From: Trichobilharzia szidati
Taxonomy: Eukaryota; Platyhelminthes; Trematoda; Strigeidida; Schistosomatidae
DNA: 64,000 nucleotides
Reading direction: 5' to 3'
NCBI GenBank assembly: GCA_944472155.2
Contig: OX235277.1
Location: 30,886,804-30,950,803 of the forward strand
Shown here: positions 23,671-37,500 of the stretch, one piece after another
Layout of the letters: each line of letters starts with the position of its first letter
Position numbering within the stretch: the stretch's first letter is position 1
The notes under the pieces: model-generated
Databases searched by the model: none
Seen by the model: only the letters and a program-made list of their open reading frames with translations
Told to the model about the DNA's origin: nothing
Made by a program: the position numbers and the translations under genes

Positions 23671-25466
23671 ATGTACAGCCGCCTTGTTACTTGGAATACT
23701 CAATTTCAGACTACCCGTCTTTATGATGTAGGATATCTAAAACTGCTCCCTTCAAAAATCATCGGTTGCGGAACACATTACCCTATGTATTACAACAAGT
23801 TACCAGTACTCAGATGGATACACCTATAAGATGTCAGTTACACTTGGATATTTCCAAGTATGAAGTGGAAAGTTTCCAAGACTTAAATACCTAGCGGTTT
23901 TATGGCATAATCCCGCTTATTGTAGCATAGTAACCCATCGCAGTGGTGGTTTAATCACAATTTATATGTTTTATATGCTTCTCAAATGAAGTTTTGCATT
24001 AAAATGTTTTTGTAATATCTACCATTGGTGGCATTATATTGTCGAACTGCGTTACATTCGCTGGATTTTTATCAGAAAATGTCTCGTGATACTGATATTT
24101 GAGCAATTTAATGGATCAAATGGAGGCAGTAAGTTCAAGAGTTGAATGTATTTTATTGGATTTTCATGAGATCATGATAGTGTATTTTAGCCTATTTACT
24201 GAAATGCCTTAATACACCCGAAATAAAGTTGGCACCATTCCAAGAAAGGGATAATATTACCCTATATAGTGTAAGGCGTAATAAGTTAGGCGGTTATCAA
24301 ATATTTGAACTGTATAATTATCTAATTTCAGGTTGGCTACGTAGCGTGCAGGGATTTTTCGCCCAAGACGATGCAACTGATGACCAATAGGAAGACCCTT
24401 CCTCTCTCACCTAATTGTAATATCATTGGTTGTAAATACAATCCTTGACCTTGAGTCTTCTTTCTTACTAGCACACATCACTTGTGTGATCACCCAGCTA
24501 ACGTGCCCTTTGATCTCTGTTTCAAATCAGTGCTTGAGGACTGGCATTACAATATGTAATGTAATACTTAATAATTCACAACAGTAAGAAAAAAATTTAG
24601 AGGAAGTCTCTGGAGTGTGAATTCTGACCTGACTTCTATACAACATACTAAAATTGAAATATTTTTTTTGAAAATATCCAACTTATCATGCGTTGTGTTT
24701 CACCGGTGTATAAAAACGCTAAGTCAGAGGGCATATGTCATGGTTTGTAATCTCGTGTGAGTAGCGGGGTTGAGCTTAAGAGTGCGCCAGTATGGAGGCA
24801 GTATTTAGCTACTCAATAAATAAAAATATACCTGAAAACATACTCACCTACAGAGCGAAAATACACAACTGTAATAAATATTCCCTTAGAACGCATAAAA
24901 TCGATTTCAGCAAAAGTTTTGTGTAGGCATGTGAATTATTTGTGGAAATGTTAAGTAAGAGTTAAGTGAAGCATACAATTAGCTTAAGCTTTTTACATTG
25001 TTGGCAAGAGATAAGAAAAACATGTTTTTTGGGACTCCCATCAATGTCGACAGTTGCGTAATTAAGCTACCATCTTCATTGCTACTTCATAGACAGCCTT
25101 CGGGTTCACTGGCATTTCGTTTGATACCAGTGCAAACAACTTATCTAAGCTTATAGTCTCCTTTTATTTTTCCCTGTCTGAGTGAATGGTAGCTTGACAT
25201 TACTTGAGAAATTATAAAACCTACAGTAAGAAAGGAGTTCATAATAAAAAAGCATCCAAATAATTGACCCCAATCACATAAACAAACAGACAAAACACAA
25301 TGAATACGCATTTTATGACTCAACATTCATATCTCTCTTTTATTTGCTTAGTAAAACAAATGAATAAAATATTTCTTTTACACATTTAAACATTTTATAT
25401 TTCGATCTAAAGTATTTCATTGTATAATAGTAACAATGATTAAATAGAAGGAATTAGACATATACT

Positions 25467-25580
25467 CTACTTTCTGTTGATGGATAATTTCCTGGAAGGC
25501 TTTGAATTCTTTTTATTCACTTGCCAATGAAGTGATAAATATATCTGAATAAATGACCACATGCTAATCACCTTCTCGAT
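25467..25580 (-). CDS. POP-like exon p (C-terminal) with stop codon
   Basis: Acceptor cttcttttacag, phase 0, 37 codons plus TAG at 25467-25469. IEKVISMWSFIQIYLSLHWQ aligns with the final POP helix I-E-E-V-x-D-M-F-A-F-I-A-x-x-L-x-V-x-W. About 17 extra residues rich in Lys, Ser and Asn follow, a tail not present in animal POPs. Confidence 0.88.
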   Translation of the reverse strand: MEKVISMWSFIQIYLSLHWQVNKKNSKPSRKLSINRK

Positions 25581-28500
25581 CTGTAAAAGAAGTGGAAGTT
25601 GAGTTTTAATTTCACTCTAGATGTGAAGATGTTACTTTAAGAAAAATTCAAACCTATAATAGACCTTCGCTTTATATGATCACTGGGATGATACCTGGTA
25701 AAGGAGATGCTAAAATATGCAATGAAATCATTTGATTATAAAATGCACAGTTCAAAGTGAAACGTGAAAGCAGTTTCCCTAGCAGGGTGAAGTAATGAAA
25801 TCACAGTGTTCTGCCGAAGTCATATATTCCACTTGAAACCCAATGGTTATATCAGTCAGAGCAGTGGTGTATGGCTGTTTTCAATCCTGTCGGAAACTAT
25901 AATTTCCTGTAAAGTTCATTTATTTTCCTCGTATGGGGAAATCAATCCATTAAGTCAAGATTACCATTGGATATTTGGATCAACAATAAAGTGACCTGAA
26001 AATCACATTTACCTTAAGTTTATCTTCAGTTTTAAACCATCCAAGAATACAGTAATTTTGTTCAGATGTATGAATTGCAGTAATTTCATTTTGTAGTGCT
26101 GCTAACAATTTCATTGAATGCACATATTCCACATTTGCGGTTTTACAGTCTGACAATATTAAAACTGCTGGATAACATGACTTTGAGACTGATAAATTTG
26201 GGATGTTATGTATCGGTGAATAACTACATTATAAAATAATTTATACAGATTAATAGACTGGAAATTTGTGAGTGTTATGCTAAATTTATGAATATTTAAT
26301 CAACTTATAAGCAAAAGAAAGACGAATTTCTATTGATGCTTGTTCTGATGTACACACCTTAAACTGATCTTTTATAAGTCAATATGCTGACTCAATATAC
26401 TATACAGTTAATATTACTGTACCACACTGTGTGATTTATCAAAATAAAATCTTATCCATAATGGAGTTATGCTCTACCACAGTGCCCAAGTTTTATACTT
26501 ATATCAATATGGTAATATGATTCTACTTCATGCCGCCAGTCAAATAAATGATTATTTTCAGGGTTTGATGAAAATCCATCACACAATCCAAGTACACATG
26601 GAGTATCAAACATTTTACTTCATAAGTGTTCACATATTTTGTGTCATCCTCTTACATAAACCTTTAATTAATTATTTAATTGGGTTACAGTACTTGTTAC
26701 TTGGGAAGATATAAGGGTTGCACCTGTACTAAAGTCATCATTTTCTGGATCAGGTGCGAAGTTTAGTTCAGTCGCCATCACATCTGCATTTCTGAAAATC
26801 ATGGGAAAACTTCCGTTGCACTTTCTTAAGCTCCCTTTAAAATCTTTCAGTAATCCAAAGCAATTTGCCTTTAAATTCAGTAAGAGCACTTTAGATGCTG
26901 CCACTGTGCTACACCATAATATTGAGTAACATTAGGTAAAAATGCAAATTCCATACAGTCTGTCTTTTTAAACTACATAGCCGCTTTCGACTCTGTTTTT
27001 AGGTCACTTTTGCTAAGCAAACTGGCTGTAGAGCATACTAGGCCCTGAGTCACAAGGTGGTTGTCCCCTGTTTTTAATGGAAACAGCTTCACTTGTGGAA
27101 GATGATGTACCTTAAGGTGTTGCACTATCTCCAATTCTTGTTTATTCCTTTTGCATGACTTACCGTTTATTTTGAAGCCAATTTAAATAAATGTGCTGAT
27201 GATCTGAAAATTTCTGTCTCTATTGTTTCTGCATTAGATTGTTTTGATATGAATGGTTTCCTAACTAAGATTAACCAGGGGGTCTTATTTAAATGGTCTT
27301 CAACTGACATGCCATAAATATCACACTGTTAATTTTAGTTTCAGGCGTGAAAAAGAAACATGTACAGATTGATTCAGTTCCATGATCTTTGCGATATAGA
27401 CGGCATGATGTTAGGAAATAAATCGAATTTTGCCCGTCTTGGTATTAGTTTCCCCTCAAATCCTTGTTAGTCGTCTCATATCTTGTTGATTTCTAAGAAA
27501 ATACCTTTTTGGGCTTATTAAATAAGGAAGTTAGGACTTTGCGGTATAACTCGACCTTTTCTCCTACATTTTATTCATCCATGTATTTTGCCCATTCTTC
27601 TTTATTGCAAAAATGTTCATTCAGACATCGAAGGTTGTTGTATTATACGGGATATTGAAGACTTGTTAATGGTGAGCCTTTAACTAAACTAACTGACATT
27701 TTCGTAGATAAGCATTTTAATTATTACAAGCAAATGGCTGAAGTCATCTCATCTGATACTGAACAGCCTCTTTATTCACAACTTTCTCCATGTACCCCTT
27801 TCAGTATAGCCAAAAGAAGTTTCATATGAATTTCCGTTCATATGGTAATATACAAGAATTTAACAATACCACTTTTAACACGGTTTTTGTGAAGAGACAA
27901 ACTTCAGAAAAAGCTTATGAACCTAAATTTCAATATGTAAACATACAGCAATTTACTACCAGCATTATTATTACATATATTAGTCGCTTACTAACTTTCA
28001 AAGTTTACGGTTTATTATTTTTACTACTTTATGTATTAATCCATTTGTAGAAGTGGACAGTCTGTTGCGGTATATTAGTACGCTGAAAATTCAATACTGT
28101 ATAAAAAATTCATTGCTTGGAATAAATTTAATATTATTATTATATAGTAACATCTGAATTCAGGAAGGTAATTCTAAATGGATGGGATTATTATTTTTTT
28201 GTTTTGATTATAGCTAGATTCCACACCGTATATTTTTGAGTACAAGTATGGAATTTTCAGCATGTGATATTGGTAGCCCAAATTTTGCAGGCCAACCATA
28301 GATAATACGTGTGCGTCGGCAGAGGGTCGAACCACGGACCATGTATATGGTCGGCGAGAGTCATAAACGCTGTGCCACCGACGCATTATTCCCTTGGGTT
28401 CCAATTGGAACATAGGATTTCAACAACACATCTCCACTGTCTTCTATTTTCTGCTATCCTCTTCAGCTGGCCCCACGACTGCCCATAATCTCTCATCTCC

Positions 28501-31500
28501 TACTCCCCAAACGATCTCCATATCACCTTCGCACTGACGACCCACTCGTTGCTTCCCATTGGGATTCCACTCGAGCGATGGCCTGCATTGCGCGCGATGT
28601 CATTCGACGGCCTCCTCAACGCTTGCCCGATCCATCTCCATTCTCTCCTACAGATTTGTTGAGCAATTAGCTATTGGTTGGCTCGTCACCTTCCAGAGTT
28701 TCTTCTTACTAATCCATTCTGGCCATTTGATCTTCCGTGTGGAGCTAGTGAAGTGGCCATCTGTTGATGAAAGACTGTAACTCGTCGGAAATCCTCTTCA
28801 GGATGCACAGTGCAAGTTTCTGACCCATATCGAAGCAGTGACTGACTGACTGACTGACTTCACATTTGTGTCGAACAGAACCCGAATCTTGTTGTTTATG
28901 CTGGCTGAGTGCAGTGCAGAATATTTACAAGCTGATTTCAGATTGATGGAGGCGTATCTCACTTTTCCGATTCTGGCTAGCTGGCTGGCTGGCTTGCTTT
29001 GACATCTTCATCCGCTCCAGCTGCCTTTGAGTGAAACCATACTTCCTAGATAATAAGTGAAGCCGGGAAGTAGCCTCTGTCAAATCTCTCGTGTTGATGG
29101 TGACTGGTGATAGTTGTTGTTGCTGTTAGTTGGTTATCTTCATCACCTCCGTCTCCACCTTCTCTATGTTCCCCTACAGTCCTATCTTCGCTGGCTGTCT
29201 CGCCTATTCCGCCAGTTTGTTGGTTTTTGCCTGCAAGTCTTCGAGTTTGTGTGACGTTAAACATGAATCATCCACACGCGAAATCCAGATCTTCTGGAGT
29301 CTTCTTATGGGTCAGTCCCACTTATTCCTGTCTCCACACTCCCCACGCACAGTCTGATGCACAGTTCAGTCCTCCACAATTAAGAATATCATCTTGGGTG
29401 ATAATAGGCAGACGGCCTTGTCTTACACCTGTATTCACTTCGAACGTCTTGCTGAGTTTTCCGTCGTGGATTACTTGATACGTGGCACTGTCATGTAGCC
29501 AGTTGTTGTATGAGGTTGATAAAGCTTTGGGCATTGCACGCCGTAGTGTTAAAGCAGTTTCCAAATTACTTCTCGGTCAATGCTGTCTGTCGAAGTCCTT
29601 TTCGAAGTCGATGAAGGAAGTTGAGGTAGAGGTTTGACTGCCATTCTATGGGATTAAGTAAGATTAAATTTTCATGGACTATGCATAATAAGTAACCTAC
29701 AGCTAAGATACCAGAGAATGTTTGCGCCATAATATATAACTATCATTTAAGTTTTGAGTATGGAACGGGACATTTTTTTAGGTGGTCACAATGCTAACAC
29801 AACTGTAGTCATTTCGATTTAATTTTGTAACTTAGTCTAATGATAGTACTGTACACTTAGTTGTTAGTATTCGTCAAGAACTGTGATTTAAATAAATGTA
29901 TTATTGAATATCTGACAATAGGTAAGCCTGATTTTCTACATTTTTTTTAGCTACGTGTAGACTTTCGTTAAGTGGTGCAACTTTCTCATAGATCTTCTGA
30001 CCTATCAATTTTTGACCTCACATTCTGTCTATAAAAAGTTTCAGTATCATGGTAGACATTGTTGTCATTTGAAGTCAACGATGAAATGGTTTAGCTATTT
30101 AAAATATCATCTTAAAATTTAACTTAGAATAAACACTCTCACATTGATTTGAAGATCCAGTTTCTGGTTTGAAGAGATTTGTCAGATGAGACTAACAAAA
30201 CTGATGAATGCAGTTTCACAGTGTAGTGTCATCTGATCATTAAGCAGTTGTCAAGTATTATTAAATGACCAGCAGATGTGCAGTCATTTGATACAGGAAA
30301 AGAACAATGAACGGAGGGAAATAACTATTTAGTCTCCTGTAAGGGAAGCGTTACTGATAGGGAATCTAGGTTAAACATGTTGAATTTTCTCAGTATTTAC
30401 AACGAGTAGGTAGAAAAATGAAAAATGATATCAGCGATTATAAAGACGGCTTTTATTCGAGTCATTTTTATTGATGGTGATGTGTGAAGGAATGCGGAAA
30501 ATTTATCTCATGGCAAAGTAAATCCTGTCTTTTGGGACTATAGATATCAACTAAATTAAGTCACTTTTAAGTATGTACACAGGTGCTGTATACGTATGCG
30601 TATCATGTGCTTTTTTACTGATCCAGAATATAAGGTCAGACCCATCTCACTAACATTTAACAATTCTTCTAATTAGGTATGATAAGGATTGATAAGAGAA
30701 GATCTAGATAGATACCTAGTGGGAAGAAGGTATACGCACACTGACTCATCCTCAAGGCACCTGTACATAACTTGTGTAACGATGAAATGGTAGGCAGTTG
30801 GATCTCCATAGCTCAGGTGATGCAATTTCTAGCCAGTGATATTACATATTTTGAGTTTTATGGCGCAAGCAGTGAAAGTCTACTGTGACTGTGTATAAAT
30901 GAATAATGGAATCCAACCTCACAAAGTTTTTTCATGTGTAAATTAGTAGTTTTTTCAATTAGCATTCACTTATTGACAATATTAACTTACCTGTATAATG
31001 CTTTGAAATCTTCTTCATGATAAGGATTTCCATATTCGTTCATCCATCTACCTGTTGAAGAGTATTTGTAATAACGCAGCATATCTCCAAGTGGATTGTC
31101 TAAAATGACAACCTTGAATAATTCTGGCCTTTGATTAGCACATGAAGCTGCCAGCAGACCACCGTTTTCATTTCCGTATAATATAAGGCTGAGTATTTAA
31201 AAAAAGTTTATATATTAGTAGAAGATAATGAATGAAAGAATTCATGGAGAGTAAGGGGAAAATATCCAAGTTAATTTATTAGACCACATGATCACTGATT
31301 CGGAATCCAAATTCACACAGGTAATCGCCTCAATTTCAAGGCAACAGGTAAAGACGTTAATCGGGTGATCGGCGCTGTTGTCAGCAAGCCGAAATCTATC
31401 AGTTAGAGAGCGTATAATATGCTTCCAAGAGCCTAAACATCAAGCTGACAGTCTGGTGGATTTCATTTTGCTGACGTTAGGGCTTTCATCCGCTTCTTAA

Positions 31501-34500
31501 CTTCAGTGGTTATCTTACTGTCAGCTAGATGTAAATTTAGTGAATAAGAAAGACTTGAGTGATACAAGATACCAGTTAGGAACTAGCAGTAAGTAATTCA
31601 TTTTTTCTGTACAGTTTTCCATGAATGATTTGCAATATTCTGTCCTGAATTTTGTTACAGCTATGTATTTTGTTCGAATAGGTAGTAGATATCACGCACA
31701 CCTCTGTGCACAGACGTGTCCAGTATTAAACGGAAGTAGCTACAAAACCCTTACACTATCAACTATAATATAAGTCATCTATTGTTATACCATATAAGGA
31801 GGGGACATATGATGCCCTCCGTAGGATTCTTAATAAAGTGGCAATTAGGGTGGCATTCAAACCTACAACCTCACTCACAGACAAGCTCTGTAGGCTAAAG
31901 GACCCGGTAGACCCAATTAAACAAAATAATGTAATTTACAAAATACCTTGCAGTGATTATGAGGTCAACTATATAGGTCAAACTAGCAGATCAGGGGTAA
32001 TCAGATTGTCGGAACATAGGAATTTAGCTAAGGTAAAAATGGTTGACCCCAAGAAGATGAGTAATTTAGAAAAAAGCTCAGCAATAGCACTGCATGCATT
32101 AACACACAACCACAGGACAGGGCGGGAGAAGGTTAAAATTCTCAGAAGTAATATAGGTAGGTGGAGAGAGAGAGATTAACTACTGAATTCTGGTTTATCG
32201 AGTCTACACCCACCAGATGCAACGGAAGTGACTCAATGCAAATACCAAATATATGGAAGATATTATTACCGCCAGTCAAATCAGAAGAGGATAGTCAATA
32301 ATCTCAAAATTCTATTTCAATTCAAGCACATCGCAACATTCCAACAAGTTGCTTATTATGACTGTGAGAACACTCATCTTATTTCCCATCTCATTGTAAT
32401 TGATGAATAACACTCGTATTATTATTTCTAAATGTACATTATCCTATATTGATTTTTATTCAAATATCTGGTCAATTCCAGACATCTATGTAAATGAAGG
32501 AGAAAGTTGTGTGAGTGACTTGATATGATTATGAGCAGCATTAAATTGTGCTCGAAACGTCATCAGTTAATATTACTGTATAACACTGTGTGATTTATCA
32601 AAATAAAATCTTATCCATAATGGAGTTATGCTCTACCACCGTGCCCAAGTTTTATACTTATATCAACTATCTTTGAGAGAAATAATTTAATACATATCTG
32701 AGAATGACATTAATATTCATCCTGAGGAGGCCTGTAGTCATAACTAGTCTAATATTGAAACAGTGTCGGCTGACTGAATGACTGAGTTATAACTTTGGAA
32801 TTTGACAAGAAATGCAGAAATTCAAGTTGTCACACTACATGTAGCACACAAAGGTAGGCAGAAAATCCTAAAGAACTATAATCAGTAGAAATGTACTGCG
32901 GAAAGAATAATTACATGGAGAAACATAACAGGTTTATAGAGATTATAAAGAGTGAATAAATTTCCGCTATATCACCAACAATCTCAAGCCATAGGTTATC
33001 ATCTTCTCGATGATTTCAACCAGGTGGTCTGCAACTCCATAAGTAGTTTGGTGGGCGTAACATGTGTCCTTACCACCACCGTGGTTGTAGCATCGCAACC
33101 TTATCGACTAACTTACCCGTCTTACCGATCACTCTATGCCTGTCATGAATATTGCTCACCATATTATACCACTTAGTACGAAAGGTAAAAGGCAGGCGCC
33201 TATGTTTAAAAGCGGTTAACCTGCCTTTTAAGGTCTTTCGCTTTCAATGGCCATCATAAAGGAGGACGAAGCGAACTGTACACGCCCTCTGGTGCATAGC
33301 TAGCTGTCGTGTCTATAATAGAGGAGACGTTTGTTGGCAAAGGTCACAGTGACAACGACTGCTGATAACCTGAAACCAAAAGTCAGTAAATATACGTAAG
33401 TTTCTGTCATTTCATCTGGACTGATAGACGCAAAGCACTGATTGTGGGGGGCTCTGAACATATCGAGGAGCAAGATTCGCTCAAATACAAGCTGACTAAT
33501 AGTTTTCACATCGACCATGACCAGTGGTGGGAGATTTAAGTGAAAGAAATAGAAAAGACATCAGCAGTATGTTATATCCATCAACCATTTGAACTCGTTG
33601 GAGAAACAGGTTGTAAAAAGATCAACACTCCATGAAAAGTTATCAACTGAAGTAAAGAAAACTAGTGTTGTCTGTTGGGGATTCCAAATGTCTCCATTTT
33701 CGTTTAGTTTCACTATAGATATACTAGTGGATGTAACTCTGATCTACTTAGGTGATTTAGAGATTCAACTGTTATCAGGAACAGTCTCGTCGACCTTAAA
33801 AAAATGTAAGTCATATAGCCCTACTAGGTGAAGACACTAACAAAATGCACAATCTTCTGAACACTTTGAGCAGAAATGTTAGTGCATTCCGCATTCGATC
33901 ACTGATGGGTTGGGTCATGGATGCATACAACTGAAGAGTCCCAAACTAGAACTAAACAGCTGTTCAGTACTCCCTGCTAGTTTCTAAATGGTTGTCTAAC
34001 TGATGAAATCAACCAAATCTTTAAAGAATAACTCTTGAAAAATAAATTCTAATTTAGGAGAAAATACACAACTCACTTGTTTGAATTAGTGTATCTTTCT
34101 CTGATCAAATATTCTGCTGCTGCGGTAATATCGTCAATAGCGACAGATTTCTTAGTAATAACTGCTTTTTTATGCCACTGCTCTCCATATTCACTAAACA
34201 AAGAGCATTATACATATATAAATGAAATACGTATGCAGATTTTGTATTCAAGTATTTTTGAAGTTAAAAAGAGTGATAGGAAGGCATTTAAGCGTGAGTA
34301 GATGATTTGACGATAGGATAGATTTACACCATTTTTCTCTATAGTTTTTGTTCCTACCCCTTTAAGTGTGTTCTCGTTATATTATTTTATCTGAATAAAT
34401 TCGTATGGAAATATGTGATTTATTTGATGTCATCAGTTACATCATAATTAATGACGTTAAATCTACATTGGTCGGCGTGATAACTTCGGAATTGTTCAAA

Positions 34501-37500
34501 ACAAATGAGTAATGCTCTTATACACTTGAATCTGTGACATTTATATGATGACCCAAATGCTGATAAGGTAACGAGTAGTATGAATAATTGCCGTATGCTG
34601 TAATTAGGAAAATATATGAGTCAGCAAAGAGATAACTCTTCCTAACTTCAATTCCATATAGTAGCAGTATTGGCCAAAGGTTTTGTATGAACTTATGAGA
34701 AGTAACGGGAGAACCTCTTTAATACAGTGAAATGAAATTCTTTCAGACAGGAAACAAATTTAATGTATACGTACAGTATATGTATAGTCAGTCTGGCAAA
34801 ATAACAAGAAACTTTGGTGAGAGATGAATTAGTCCGAGTTCCAATGTGTGTGTTACTGCAGGACACAGGGAAAATTAATACACAACAAAGGTAGTGGACG
34901 AGAGAACAGTTTTGAGGTTTGTCATAAATCCGTTTTTTCCACAATGTAGATTGATTCATTTAATAAATGCACGAGAATCGAGGCTGCGAAATACTCTTCA
35001 GAACTGGGCTTCAGTAAGTAAACACAGATTTCCTCTTCTTCCTTACTTGTGAACATTAGTAAAACACTATGATTAGAAAGGAGCTTCTTACCGGCCTGTA
35101 ATTATATAATCCTTTAAACTTTTATGAGCAGTAGTATCCTATTAAGAGTAATGAAAAAAACACACGCTTACCCTCCACCACGTATATTAGCCACTGCAAT
35201 AATTCCATTGAAATGTTCTACAAATAACAGATTGCTTGCAGAGTAATATGGTTGATTAGTTAAACCAAAGCCACCGAATGAAATCAATTTACATGGATTT
35301 TTACCAGTCAAAGTGATACCCTTAAACAAAGTTAAAAGTTAGCAAGTTAGCAAGTAAGAGGAAGAGGTAAATGAATAATATAAAATGGTCATATAAAGCT
35401 CTGATCATCTTAATTTAAATAGCCAGTATGGATAGAAAGATAGGTGGGTAGATTATGCCTTTTCAGTTTATTTTATTCTTTTTAAATGCACATTGAATCG
35501 AAATTAACTCTTCATGCTTATGATTTCGTGAACATATATCTGACCTAAATGACTGCCTTCATTTCCTTAAATGGGCTCCTTGAAAGATCGCCCAGAAGAT
35601 GTAGAATTCCAAGTTACTTGTTTCATGGTGGATAGCGGTGGAACCCAAAGCGTTTATTTCATGTTAATTAAAACTCTTAAGATGCATGTAACTGCATGGT
35701 GAGTGAAGGATAGGGTACCTAATCAGACTTGAACCCAGTACTTATCGTTCTAAACGATACAATGTTATCCAGTGGGTCAAAGGACTATGAAGTAATTTTA
35801 ATGCTTACGATTTGAAGTCAGTCTTCAGTAATCATATAAAATATTCGTTACGTACATTATTTTATTTCTAAAAGAAATCGGAATTCGAATTCATTATGTA
35901 AAATAAATTAAATCAATTATTTTATCTATACCCATAGATTGATCCCTGTGTGTTAAAATAGAAAGGGTCCAGTTGCTATGATCATCGCATATCAATGTAT
36001 AATCTAAAAAATGTGGGAAAAAATTCACTACATATGGTGACACTTAAGGGTCCTGTGATACGATGAAGAACGAAATCCTGTTAATGTTTCATATGACAAC
36101 ATTCACAGCACATAGAGTACCTTGTCACATATAAGAAGAAATCAGACAATAGTCTCAGGGACTATTAAATGGTGACATTATTGGAGAAGCATATTTCTCC
36201 AGTACTCTTAGTTAAAGAATCCAATGAGAAGTATATAACCGCGCTGGCTTCTGATAGCTTTGAGAAAATCTTCCGTCAAATATTTCACCTAAACCATAAG
36301 GTGAAGTTCCATTGCCTGAGATTGCAGGCAGAACACATGCGGTAGAACATCACACATTAGAAACACCCCGTCAGATATCGTGTCGCATCATAATGGAAAT
36401 GGTACAATCCATAACCCAATGAATGGATGCAAAATAGGCCTGCAGAAAATCTCTTGCTAACCTGATTACTAATGTAAGAGAAGGGTATAAAGACTAAACG
36501 CCTAAGTGAATCATTTAATTTCAAACATTCGATTCCATTGATTCATTTCGATAGAGAAAGAAAGACCAAATTTGCAGTATAAAATGATATCATTCTATTT
36601 TAGAGGTTCTCATCATCTGCAAACTACCTGAAATTACAATGGTTATAAATAATAACAGTTCATACTTCAATGTTTGAAAGATAATAGTGGAAACATTATA
36701 AGATGAACGCATCTGGAATATAATTATCACAATTTTTAGTTTAAGTTACCATCAATTTATACACTATCAAACCGTAAAAAAGGGGGGATGAGAAAGACAG
36801 AAAACAGGAAAATCTAATAAAGTGTTAGCTTGTACGTCGACATGGCAACTCAAGACGGTTAAAGTTCATCAAATTGAAAACTTGCTTAGTGAGCTGAGCT
36901 CACTAGTGTGTATGACTTATCAGTGTAATGAAAATGATACGGTTACCAAGGGAATGAGAGATTGACTACACTCTTTTTCTGTGTGCATAAGTTTGGTCTG
37001 AAGCGTTTGATTGCAATTGCTCCAGCAAATCGTAGAAGATTCGCTGTCCTTTGTATGTTTAATATTTTGAAGTAATTGGAAATCTCGACAAAATGACCCG
37101 TATCCACAAGGTGTCTGGTAATTGCACTTTGTGCTGCTTCTGCCCTATAAGCTATAAGCGGGGATTAGAAAGGACAATGTATGACAGGGCCAGGGAGTTA
37201 TCTTCGCCTAACAGGGAAGAAGAAGAATTAAGCTTTGTTGAAAAATGCCTTAAGGAGAACGGGTATCGAAAAGGATTTTCCCTAAAGTACAGCAAATAAA
37301 GAGATGAGAAAGAGAAGTATCCACCAGTTGAAAAGAAGAAAGTACTCATTTGCCTCCCATACAAAGGAAAAACAGTATCACAAAAGATTGAAAAAAGGAT
37401 GAAAGGAGCAATAAAGAGATGCTTCCTTGCAGCCAAGCTGGTGACACTATACAGCACCACAGGCACTATTAGCCAATCAAAATTGGATAAGTACCCTGCT

